Shown piece by piece: positions 10,903 to 22,398 of a stretch of 38,956 bases of DNA. Made by a program: the position numbers and the translations under genes. The stretch's first letter is position 1. The number at the start of each line of letters is the position of its first letter. Below the pieces are notes generated by a model that ran no database searches, had not been told where the DNA came from, and saw only the letters and a list, made by a program, of their open reading frames with translations. Source of the DNA: Thozetella sp. PMI_491 (lineage: Eukaryota > Ascomycota > Sordariomycetes > Chaetosphaeriales > Chaetosphaeriaceae); NCBI GenBank assembly GCA_021432635.1, contig MU270054.1, positions 294,544 to 333,499 of the forward strand, given 5' to 3'.

Positions 10903-13900
10903 TCATGGAAGAGCCGGTAGCCCGGGGTCGCCTAGAGAGTTAGTGGATGAGCTCCCAAGCGTACTAGCGGACTTACTGGGCGTGCCATCGTCTCCGCCGC
11001 TTCCTCCACTGCACTCATTGAAGTAGGTGTATGCCTGTCAAAGGTCAGAGAGCATTAGCAACCAACGTTTTCCAGAAATATGTCAGTAGCTTCCTTAGAC
11101 TCACCGTGTTGGTTTCAGGTAACACATGCACGAGGTCGGCACGACCAAGGCCTCCTTGGTTGGTAAAGTGCTACGCAAGCGGTGAATGTGTCAGACCAAT
11201 ATCCTCGAAACAGAAAGCAGGGCATTGATTTACCATCGTCTCGCCTCGATCAATAGGAGAGTAGAGAACACCACGAGCAGTCCAAGAGAACGAACTTCCC
11301 CCGCCGCCATCCATGTGGCCGTTATTCTTCATGACCGTCGCGGCGCCGGTGTACTTGTCCAGATGAATGAGATCAGCGCGTCCAGAACTCTCGACATCGG
11401 CAAACCGGATGTTGGCCCGATCCCTATTAAATTTCTTTTAGCAACCATTAATCGCCGATCATGAGGTGAGTGGGAGTTCTCACCATCCCTCAGACCGTTT
11501 GACCTGTCCGACGTCTTGCATGCCACTCTTGGTGTTGAGCCACGCCGTCACACGGCCGTCGAGCTCGAGGCAAAGGACATCGGCTCGCCCATCGCCGCTA
11601 ATGGCTCTTATTAGTCCCTGTTTCAACACAAAGAGGAAGATTGCCGGGTTACTTACTCGATATCAGCCAACCTCATACCCCTATCGAAGATGGATACGCC
11701 CCAGCCCTGGGTACAGGTAGCACCGGTAACCACGCCAGCGTTGACAAACGTAATGCTCTTTGCGCCAGCATCGTATTGGTTTACATAGAGCGTCAACGCT
11801 CCAGTAGCCTTGTTCTGAACCAGGACATCGCACCTGCCGTCACCGTCCCAATCGGCCACATGAATGCCGACGCGTGGACCTGGAACCGAAAGCGAGATGC
11901 TCGTGTCAGACCCCCAGTATGGCGGGTTGTGGACGTTGGCGAAAATCTCGGCCGCGTGTCCGTCCGACCAGATCCATACGTAATCGTCGGAGCCGGTCCC
12001 ACGCATGTCGCAGTAGAAGTTGCCATCGGCCTTGCGCCGCGTACCGCCGCCGCCGGTGTTCTCGTATACTATCGCATCGAAATAGGTACTCTCTTCCTTG
12101 AGATAGACGTAGTCGAGCCGGCCAGAGCCGTAGATGCGCGCAAACTTGATTTGGTCGCGGATCCCTGGAGTGCCCATACCCCCGTGCGTGGTGCCGACGA
12201 GTCGCCAGTCAGGAACCTAGCCAGATATCAGTCATCAGAGTGCGCAATCCGACTTCTGGGATAAGAGTACGTACGATGCCGGACCCCCAACCTCGGGAGT
12301 TGATCCATGTCTCCACCTGGCCCTGGTCGCCGACATACAGGAAGTCACTCCGGAAGCTACAAATTGATATCAGCAAATGCCATCAACTTGTTTCAATCCC
12401 ACTTACTCTCCATTGATATCGCCGAAGAAGACGCTGGCCTTGTCTCCCGTTCGCTTGTCGAAGACGACACCACGCAACCCTGTCTGGGTTGTAAAGCCTT
12501 GCCACGTGTAACTGTCACCTTGGCCACCGTTTCGAGAGCATCTACTGCTATTAGTTGCCTGTCCAGCTCGAAGTCGATATGAGCCACTCGAGTTTAGACT
12601 ACTCCACTTACACAACGGTGCCGTCACTGTTTGTCAGGCAATAGTCTGCTCTTCCGTCACCATCGATATCTACCATTGCTCATTAGTTCCAGCCGCTAGT
12701 TCAAGAAAGAAGCGTGTTCGGACCTGCAATGCGAACATCTGCTGCGACAAAGCCGTCATGAGTAGGAACAACCTGGATGGAGCCCATCGGGGTCAGCTAG
12801 GGAGCTTCTTCGCGACAACGTGAACACCAAGTGGCACATGCGAGTACTGACTGTTCCTAGGCTCTCAAATCTTGGCGGATTGCCTCCGCGGTTCAAGGAG
12901 ACCACCATGGCCGAGTTTGGCTTAAGGCAGTAAAAGTCGTCTGCGTCTCATCAGTTCCCCCTTCGGCCTGCTTTTGTCGGCCACCGGAGCTTAGCTTACC
13001 AAGGCCATCGTTGTTCTTTATAATTCTAGGTTAGCAGACATTCTAGCCTAGTCTGGGTCGCATGGATACGTACAAAATCTGCAAAAGCATAGACTATAGA
13101 GACACGTTAGCCAACCTGTCGTGAAATTGTGGAGAAATCGCATATACTTACGCGGCCCCGAATCGCAGTCCACCCCGACGTCGAACGTCTGTGAAGGGCC
13201 AAATTTGCCTCCTCCCAGGTTCTGCCGGTAGTAATACGTATTTTTACCAGTGGTATTGTGATAGATTCGGATCCAGTCATCTAGAGCCTTGCTGCGGTCC
13301 GAGCTATTTAGCACAATGTTGGCAAAGAACATATGGGATGGAGTGGCATCGATAATCGACTGTGGATCGTTCCCCTTTTGGATGCGCGCCGATTCGATAG
13401 AGCCTCGTTCGACACGATTGTGCACGTAGTTGCCATCGTCATACCCACTGCCTCTCTGCGACTGAATGGGGCCGCGCGCATTGCCGGCGACCTTGGCGCA
13501 TGTTCGGGCAGCGTTGGTGGCTGAATCATCGATACCCGCAACTGCCGCAGGTGGTTGGATTTTATCCTCGAGCTTGCTGATAGCATCCCACCAAACGGAG
13601 GCAAAGAGCTTGTATCCATAGTCATTTGGGTGGATGCCGTCCGACGCTAGGTCGTCCATCGAAATAACGCTGTAGATATCTGCGAGCCCGATGCGCGTGT
13701 CTTTGCTATAGCTTGCCACCAAGTCCCGGTATTGCTGACTGAGGTTGGCGGCACAGGCATCATTGCTACGGCTTTTGACAAGAGTTGAAACGACGACGGT
13801 GACGCCTGGAATGCTGCTGAAAATTTCGTCAATCATGACCTTCAGGCGCTGGCCGGCGTTTGCGGTATCAATGTTTTGGCCACAGTCGTTCCTGATACAG

Positions 13901-14535
13901 ATGTCAATATCAATCTAGGTGAGATGTATAAGACCCATGATCGTCGCTCACGTTCCGGCATTGATGAGAACTAGGTTTGGCATCATCCACCGGGACGACT
14001 CGAAAGCCGACTGAATCTCCGTGATGACCCATCCCGGGTGACCTTCATTGTCCTTGAACCCAAAATTAGTATCCGAGCGGAAACCGGTAAAAGCGGTGCC
14101 TACCCTGTCTGCCATATCGCCGTTCTGCTTGGATCCGACCATATTGACGTTCCAGCCCTTCCAACGCAGCTGCGAGCGGAGCCACTTGCGGTAACCGTTT
14201 CCATCTGTCGATTGAACACCCTCGGTAATGGATGCACCCAGCGGCATCACTCTGAGATAGAATCCCTGTGCAGCGCGCTTGCCAGTGTCGAGGCTAGTAA
14301 GCCCCAGGGCATCGGTCGTGTTGTCCCGATCGTCGACATCGGATAGGTACGGGATGCTGGTGCCCTCATAGTCCGGGTAGGTATTGTTCCAAGCCGGATC
14401 GATAGACACAACATCTGGGGCAAAGCCGTCGCCGTAAGGTGAGACTCCATCGGCGTGGTCGGCCGCTGCGAGCTGGCCGGAGAGCAAGATGCTCGACACG
14501 GCGAACAAGACGCCAATGTTCCCACGCAACTGCAT
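10903..14535 (-). CDS. Secreted SGNH (CE3-like) esterase with FG-GAP/VCBS-type repeat domain
   Basis: Inferred exons in gene order: 13952-14535, 13152-13891, 13074-13093, 13000-13015, 12852-12940, 12724-12772, 12612-12669, 12407-12544, 12275-12356, 11657-12216, 11484-11597, 11234-11423, 11105-11170, 10977-11034, 10903-10931. They join to 930 residues. Residues 1-25 are a signal peptide. The SGNH hydrolase domain shows Ser102 in MPLGASITEG, Asn196 in NAGTND, and Asp279/His282 in DGIHP, as in acetylxylan esterase family CE3. From about residue 400 to 915 come repeats of the type ADIDGDGRADYCL, FGDINGDFRSDFLYV and ADWDGDGRCDVLVQ, which bind calcium in FG-GAP/VCBS beta-propellers. A de-acetylating esterase on wall polysaccharide is the likely role. 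Exons 3 and 4 are only 20 and 16 nt long, yet needed for DFNNDGLDDFYC. Confidence 0.82.
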
Positions 14536-15421
14536 TGTTGCTCTTCAATGGGCTTGGGTTTACCTACAGGGATGCTATTGTTGGGAACTACATGAAATTC
14601 AGCAGCTCCCCTGGGCTGCAGGCGAGACTTTAAGAAGAGGTCAAATCATCGTCTTTGCCAGATAACCCCTCCATGTACACTTCCCCGAACCGTAGAAGTG
14701 CTAGTCGACTGTCCAGTGTTGGATGCCTAGACTCAATATTCTAGAAATAATGTGCGAAAAGGCGAGTTTTAAATGCCAAGCCACTTCTATACGGCTAAGG
14801 GATCGTATATACGCGAAACCGGCTGCTACTGAGTGGCTCCATGCAACTGTAGGATGCTAGCACCAAAACTATTGGAAAAAGACGGGCCGCATTTAATGAG
14901 TTCATTGACCCAAGGGGTCAGTTTCGTTAAATGGCCGTTGTAAATCCTTAGTCCTTATCGCCGATTTTTCCCGAATGGGGAGACGCTTAGAGTTTGCAAT
15001 GAGACGTTGTCACCAAGGTCCTAATGGGGTTTATTCTATGTCAGCTGTTGTGGAGTCTACAGTAACCCTGAGGGAGGAAGCAAGCAAGCATTCCTTTCGG
15101 CCACGATTATCTAGCCAGGCAGCTATGTGTATTGCTAATGCATTTAGAGAGGGATACAGCAACCTCAAGCGCGAGGTAGAATTAATAAATTTCCACGGCA
15201 AGTGCAAGAGGTAGCAGCCGGAAGTGGCGTAAATAACTCTATACTTTACAAAATATTCTGCACTGAGGACCAAAATGAAGGGAATTAACTACCTCCACGT
15301 TGTGTGGGTCGTTCTTAAAAAAAATTACATAGTTTTTTCTATTCCTTTAAACCGAAGCTAGTTTCTACGCCGCGCTCCGGGTCTCCATATCCATGCTCTG
15401 GCGATGCTGCCGTTCCAAATC
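14536..15421. other. Intergenic region, no supported gene
   Basis: An 886-bp gap between the esterase start and the end of the first amidase gene. It presumably contains the esterase promoter. Short open frames here show no family motif, and I see no RNA gene. Confidence 0.5.
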
Positions 15422-17301
15422 CTACAAGGTTTTCCAGTCATATGCTTTCTCCCAGGCAGCTGCAACCTTCAGGCAGTCCACGTCCGCATATTTACGGCCG
15501 ACCAGCTGCATTCCAGCAGGAAGCCTCACGTTGGCATCTTCTCTAGCAGAAACAAAGCCCGCCGGGATAGACAGAGCAGGGTGTCCAGAGTCTGTGAGCT
15601 ATTTGTTAGTCGTCCCACGTCGGGTTGAAAAGATAAAAAAAAACTCACTGTCGAACGGCGATGTGTTCGCTATCATGCCCGTTGTCCTCATCGTAAATTT
15701 TAGCATGCCCTCTTCGTAGCCGTTCTGCGGGAGTTTCGGAGCCGGGTGCGGCAGGGTAGGCATGGCCAAAATGTCGAACTCTTTTAGCGCGTTATCGTAG
15801 GCGTCCTAAACCAATATCAGCACTACTTGAAATGGATGATAGCTGGAAGAGTTAGGGGCCCTACACTGATAAATTTCTGGAGGTTCATGCATTTCCCCTG
15901 ATGGGCCGGTCCGTACTTCTCTGAGAACCACAGGTGGTTGAGGTACAGGTTGGCTGCTCCGGGGCCAAGGGAATCGAATTGTTGCTGGGTAAGGCGCGGA
16001 CCAACCAACGCCAGTCGATCAGTCATGTAAAGCTGCTTTCTTCCTTCCATCCCGCCCAACAAAGCTTGTCGTCCGGCAGGGAGCGCAATAGAGCTCATCC
16101 ACACAAGGGACGCTAATTTGTGTTCGGGGATGGAAATCGGCGCCACCTGTGCGCCGAGGGCTTCGAACTTGTCCACGGCGGCCCGGACGCACTTCACAAT
16201 GTTCTCGTCTTGGCCGTCGATCTGGAAACCTTCTTGGAGAACTCCGATCTTGACACCGGTCAACATTTCGTTTTGTGCCTTCAACACGACCTCGTCGACA
16301 GGCTTGACAAACTTGAGCCTCTCGTCGTCCGGCCCTAGTAAAAGCTGTCGGTCATCCCATCCGTCCGGGCCGGCAATCGCCTCCAAAAGCAAGGCGCAGT
16401 CCCGTACTGTGCGTGTCATCGGCCCCGCGTGGTCAATCGTCGCATCCAAGTTGATTATGCCAGTGTACGGCACCATACCCCACGTCGGCTTCAGGCCGAC
16501 GATTCCACAGGAAGCCGAAGGGATTCGGATACTGCCGGCTTGGTCGCATCCGATGGACATGTCCACAGCCCCGGTCCCTACGAGGCGGCCGGAGCCGCTG
16601 CTGGAGCCCCCGGCGCTGTACCCCTCGGCCCAAGGATTGTGCACATTGCCGGTAACAGCAGAAGCGGATAAACCCTCGAAACAAGCATTTTCACATGCTA
16701 CCAGGGATGGATCAGCAAAGAAAGCCTCTACTTCTAGCGCCCGGCATGGATGGTGCGAAGCTTCTCTTACCGGCCTTGCCGACGATGGTGCCGCCGGCAT
16801 CCATCACGCGAGTCGCGACGGTGGCGTCAATTTTCGGAGTCCACTCAATCATCGATGTTCCGTTTGTGCATGGCACTCCAGCGAACCCGATATTGTCCTT
16901 CAATGCGATCGTTCGGCCCTTCAGCAGGTTACTGGTAGGAGCTGTGCATTTCGCAGTAACCTGTCGGCGCCAGCCTCTGTCAGCCATTCAGACCCCTTGT
17001 AAACGGGAATGCGAGACCGGGAATTTCTTACCTTGGATGCCCATCCGCCGAGATCGTTGTCAGTAGGTACGTGAATATTGGTCCGTGGGTACCTGCTGAG
17101 GTCCGGGATGGGAATGACACAGCTGTCGTCTGGCAAGCTGGCAAGCACTGATTCTAGACCACTGACGAGCGTGACGAAATCCGTTGCCATTTGGTCCGAT
17201 AGCTTTAGGCCCCCTTTGGCGGCGATGTCTACGACATCTTCGACAGCTACCCTCGGCGCCTCAGCATCGACTCTGACAATAGACATCTTGAGATTCGTCA
17301 A
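15422..17301 (-). CDS. Amidase-signature family amidase (bacterial enantioselective-amidase type)
   Basis: Inferred exons in gene order: 17032-17301, 16771-16960, 15865-16697, 15649-15805, 15422-15591. They join to 539 residues, close to about 520 for Rhodococcus-type amidases. The Ser-cisSer-Lys triad is present: Lys111 in ALKDN, Ser185 in AGGSSSGSG and Ser209 in QAGSIRIP. The stretch [18 protein letters not shown] and the C-terminal [13 protein letters not shown] also match the family. It should hydrolyse a carboxamide to acid and ammonia in the cytoplasm. It is divergent from the double Zn2Cys6 regulator, which suggests shared control. Met6 (17286) is an alternative start. The family is sure; the substrate is not. 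Confidence 0.88.
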
Positions 17302-18040
17302 GAAAAGTTTTCGAAAGATCAGTGGTAAAACTAGGCCGATACACTGAGCGAAAGCTTCGGCCTGCTGAAAACTTCGGTCAAATAACTCCCGATTGCTGGA
17401 GTTGGAGGCCGTGGCTTTAAACAGGCAGCCTGATCAACTTGAAAGCCGCCAAGCCAGAAGCTCACGCCATCTTGTCGTATAGTGCTCTACCCCGTATACT
17501 ATGCTGAACTAGTTACACGTCGCATTCGAGCCAAGGTCTTGAAAGATGTGATCCACTCGGGCCTATCTCCGACTGAGGTTTCTATCGGCCGTGATGTCGG
17601 ACTTTCGCTAGCTGGGCCCGCTGCCAGGTCGGCACTGTGCCGAAAGAGGTTAGATAAGATTCCCGAGAGTCTGAGACTTGGAGACCCAAGCTAATTGATT
17701 CTCACTTGTCCGATACCGGTTGGTGTAAGGAGTCGGGGTCCTAGGTGGGTGTTAGCTTGCGGACCACGACCCCGAGTCATACAAGGGTTATTGATCTTAG
17801 CCCCCCAACCGGATGGTAAAGCCGCCTTAACTTCCCCCTCGAGCCATCCTGATGCTGAATTTGTAGCACGCGCGTTCCCGACCCCATCCTGTCATCCTAG
17901 CCGTGAATACCCTGCAGTCGCAGCCGAATCACGATAAGATGATCCACAATAGATACTGAGAATTCTAATTCTTGGTCGGACCAGCGTCGGCACCCGCTAG
18001 GAACCGCCGCCCGGCTGAGTGGGTGCACAAGCCTCGCAAG
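17302..18040. promoter_or_regulatory. Divergent promoter between amidase and the double Zn2Cys6 regulator
   Basis: A 739-bp region holding the promoters of both genes. It includes the inverted repeat at 17733-17775 and several isolated CGG/CCG triplets (for example ccgataccgg near 17710). No coding frame here has family support. Confidence 0.5.
17733..17775. promoter_or_regulatory. Inverted repeat tcggggtc ... gaccccga
   Basis: Perfect 8-bp arms at 17733-17740 and 17768-17775 with 27 bases between. Each arm carries a CGG/CCG triplet, the half-site type bound by Zn2Cys6 factors. Its place between the amidase and the regulator makes it a candidate operator, possibly for autoregulation. The assignment is inference. 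Confidence 0.35.
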
Positions 18041-21000
18041 ATGCTTGGCCGCCAGCGTGCCCAGCCTGTTCTGGCCTGCGCTAGATGCTATTCGCTAAAG
18101 AAGAAGGTGAAGAAATTTGAAATGTTGCTATATTGGATTTGTGAGACTGAGCAACTAGTTGACACTTGGATCCAGTGCGACAAGAACTTGCCTTCCTGCT
18201 CCCGATGCATCGCAGCAGGGAAAGAGTGTGTAGGCATTAACCGGCATAGCCGCAAAGAAGTCCCACGGAGGTGCTTCACCCTTTTTTTGGTGGACGCGTT
18301 GGGCTAAGGCTAAGACCTTTCGCAGTACGCTCCAGTATTTAGAGAAGCGACTAGCCGAGACCGAGCAAGCCCAAAGAGACAGGTCAGAGTCAGACTACAT
18401 GCCAATCGAGACGGAAAGGGTCGCTTCCAAGGCAACCGACATCTCTGAACACGTTTATAAGCAAGCTATCCAGAGCGTGAGCACCTCGATACGAAGCCTG
18501 TATACAACGAGCTGTGTGGGCAGTCACCCGAGGCTCCTCCATGAAGCCAAGCTATTTTACCCGACCGAACGACCTCCTCACAAGGTCCCAGTGCATGGGT
18601 TTTACTACGAACATCTTGGACAGCAAGCAGGCTACGGCAATGAGTCGCAATTCCCAGAAATTGATCCTCTGCACATCCCCTTCGAAGTCGCAAGGCAGAT
18701 CTTTGACAACTACGTGACTACACTCCTGCCGCGATATCCATGTTTTACCAGCAGCGAGCTGTGGTACCACTTTGGGCAAGTCTACTCTAAACAGCTTGCA
18801 AACAACCTTTCCTCGCCAGATATTAGCCGTTTTATCGTATCAATGGTGTTGGCAGTCAGCTGCCTCACATCCCGGCGCGAAGACTTATCCAGAGTCGCGT
18901 CAATGAGCGAGTCGCTCTATCGCCATGCGATGCGCCATTGGGCTTTCCTAAAGCATTCTAATATCAAATCACTCCAGGGGCTTCTTTTATTGATACATCT
19001 GGGCCTTTTCCTGCCATATATCAATAATATATACTTCTTGAGTGCCGAAGCCGTGCGCATGGCCATCGGACTTGGCCTTCATCAAGAGATAAATCCTATC
19101 CAGGGGCTTACTTCACGGGATGTAAGCCTCCGGAGGCAGGTATTTTGGATGGTACAGTTCTGAAAGCCCATTGCGCCGCTCTTGATTCTCTTTGTTGGTA
19201 CTAACAACAGCAAAAGGTCTATTTGATCGACAGGACAATAGCCATTTCAACGGGATCGCCCCCGTGTGTGAGCGACGAACATATCACTACAGGATTGCCT
19301 AGCAGCGGTGGAGGAGAAAGCGATGTTTCTGAGGCTTGTGCATCGTATAGTGACGCAAAACATTTCTCGTTACAGATCCAACTATGTCGGCTTGAATCCG
19401 AAATATACGAAATCAAATTTTTCGACCGTGGTGTCCCAGACCAGTTTTCGAGTTACGCCGACTGGGTTCAGCACATTGAGGAGCGTATACGAAATATGCT
19501 TAATCTTTCACTCTCCTCAGATGGTGTCGTTCCGCAATGGATAGTCAACATTGCACATCACTGCCAGAACTTGTTGCATCGACCATACGCCGGCAATATG
19601 GCACCAAGCCATGCTTCCTTAATGGCTGCAACGACAAGCGCAATCGGCCTCATCAATGGTTACCATAAAACTTTTCGGACACCTAGATTAAGCTGGACTT
19701 TTGCGGTTGTTAATAATGCGTTTCAAGCAGCAATTGTACTTCTGTACATCTTCGGGAACTATGGACAGATCATCCGTGAGGCGTGTCTGGAGAACGAGCT
19801 CCTCTCTGCACTTGATAACTTGATGTTTATTCTTGTGAGTAACGGTCAAGATCTCTGAAATCTCAATGCACTCTAAGTCTTGATAGGATGTTGGGGCGCA
19901 GAGGTGGCCAGTAATAGCCATCACCAGCTTGTATATCAAAGATCTCCGAGGTGTGGTATTTTCAACCCAACCGGGTTCGACCGGCTCAGGAAATGACTTA
20001 AAGCTCCTTGCGGAACTCGAATTACTACTCTCACAACGTCGCACTCGTAGTATATATCAGGCAAACACTAAGATCCAGCATGCATTTCTAACTACAGCAC
20101 CTTCATCGCCTCACGAATATTCTCAACAGCCATTTTCAGACGATATGTGGCAGGAGTTCATTGGTGCTGAATTCGATTTTGAAGAGGCATACTCGCTTAA
20201 CTTTCTCGAATCTTCTTGGCTGGCTCAACAGCAGCCAACGCTTCTCACGAGTTCCGCAGAAGCTACGAATGAGATACCGACCCCAGAGCTTCCGAAAGAT
20301 ATCACAGATGTCATTGAGTCAATGCCATCTTGCAGTTTCTGTCGCGATCAACACATACGGTGCGACCGCGAGCTTCCATGCTGTGGCGCCTGTCACAGAT
20401 CGCACAGGGAGTGTGTTTATTATGATGTTATCTTAGCACGAGAAGTTCCTCGAAGGTCAGCCACTCCTTTCTAATTATAAATGTATGGATTCGGAGCTTA
20501 TATGAGTCCTTTGGCGTTCTAGGAATATCCATCATTTAATTCAAGGGATCACTGCGGCTGGCCAGCTTGTACCAACGCCTCAGAAGACGTCCCTGGCTTC
20601 TACACTTCCTTCGAAGCCTGCCCCTATGGCCTACTCGCAGCTAACTTCGGGTATCAATCTCTTGGTCCCAGCTGCAGCAGCAAGCAAGCTTGGCTCGGGA
20701 ATGTCGCGGGACGAACCCAAGTCCTCTATATGGACCACGAACCCGGATTATATATTCTTTGGAGTGTCAAGTCACCTTGCGTCTATAAATTCAGTCATGC
20801 TTCCGCTTGCAGAACACAGTTCTGCAACTTCCGGATGCGAAAAAATCGCCATATCGATTCCTGATTCCAGCACATCAACAGTACAGGTTAACCGGCCGGA
20901 TCTTTCGACCGTTTTGCGCCTCTTTGCGGTATTCCAAAAATCAGTCCATGTGTGGTACCCCGTCATGAACGACGACTCTTTACAGAGTCTGCTTTCATGC

Positions 21001-22190
21001 TGCCACAATGAGCCAGTTGATTCTTGTCTGGACAATAACCAGGAGCTGTTCTACTTGATTCTCGCCATAAGCAGTCAATTATCGAAGAGAGCCGAGCCCT
21101 GGATAGGTTTCACGCCGGCTGCATATTTTGACAAAGCAACTTCGCATGTCGACACTAGCTGCAATCATTCGTCGGGCTCCAGCACTTTGCATATGATGCA
21201 GAGATCTCTGCTCATATGTATATACTTGCTCCTCAGCCCTGGGGGAGGTGACATTTGGAGGAACCTCGGCTTTGCGATTCGTCTCTACTTCGATATGTCG
21301 CACGGACGTTTCGAGAACATCAATGACCTGGATGAAGGTCATCTTGCTATGCTGGCCAGAACCTTGTATTGCATCGAGGGGTACGTACAGATACCGGAAT
21401 CAAGGCACTGGGCTGATGAGGAGAGCAGGAAAGTAACTATCGCATTCGGCCGGCCAACGGTGTTGATAACAGGAGATAAATTGCACGATGTCAGGACGAG
21501 AATTTCCCCGGCATGCAGGCCAAACTGACATTCATGTAGGAATTGACCCAGCCGATCTGTGACACCACAGAAGAACGCGTATCTATACAGTTCTACCGAA
21601 TCTCGACAATGAAGATGCAACTCCATAGCCTCTTGCTCTCCGAAGCATCCATGCCGCGTAATCCAGGGAAGCTTAAGGAAAAATGTGACAATTTTCGAAA
21701 AGAAATACTACAGTGGCACCAATCCTGGAAGACGGACTTCATTTCCACTATCACGAGCGACCTGCATGACTGGAGAGCAGCTGTCCAGTATCTCGAGGCG
21801 TGGGGTAGCTTGCAATACAATGCTACTATTCTCATGCTCTCCATGCTTTCACCGGAAACGGCTGAAGATGCCGTTCGAAAAGTTGTGTCTGCTTGTAGCC
21901 TCCTCGTCAGACAACATCAACATGGGTTTTATGCTTTTCACGACGACGAGCTCCGTCACCAAATCCCGATATTTCCTATTGATTGGACCATTTCACACCT
22001 TCTTTTATCTGCCGCACTTCATCTGCCTCCTTGTGGGAAGCGCGATGCGGCGGGCCAGAATGGTTGGGAACGAACGGCGCGATCTTGCTTAACAACTATG
22101 GCGTTGATGGAGGCTGATCCAGCCAATGTGTCCATGGGTTTCTCGGAGATATTAGAAGGATTGTTCAATCATAACGACAACGATGTGTAA
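18041..22190 (+). CDS. Fused double Zn2Cys6 transcription factor (two complete regulators in one protein)
   Basis: Inferred exons: 18041-18106, 18176-18270, 18326-19151, 19217-19834, 19887-20455, 20523-21380, 21429-21489, 21540-22190. They join to 1247 residues. The first Zn2Cys6 cluster (from residue 13) reads CARCYSLKKKC-DKNLPSC-SRC-IAAGKEC and is followed by a full fungal-specific regulatory domain, including WMVYLIDRTIAIS. A second cluster starts at residue 684: CSFCRDQHIRC, DRELPCC, GAC, HRSHREC. A second regulatory domain follows (IAFGRPTVLI). The tail of the first factor and the second cluster lie in one uninterrupted exon (19887-20455), so no stop separates them. Both clusters are followed by EVPR and an intron at the same place and phase. 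It should bind DNA in the nucleus and, by position, control the flanking amidases. Start at 18041 is the first ATG before the cluster. Confidence 0.82.
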
Positions 22191-22398
22191 AATACAGTGC
22201 AGGGTCTAAGACAGAACACTGTAGTGATTACGGAATACCGTTAAAATGGATTTGATGATGCCGTGATGGCCTCTATTCTGTACGAACGGGGTTCACAAAC
22301 TACACTAGACTTGAATGATGACTGAAAATCGAGGCGCAAGATAATCTAGGCTTTACAAAGGCCGTTCGAAATCTTGTCCATACGACTGAGTCTCTTGC

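Noticed and set aside
16118..17002. 294-codon plus-strand frame opposite the first amidase
   Set aside because: Antisense shadow crossing amidase exons and introns; no recognisable domain.
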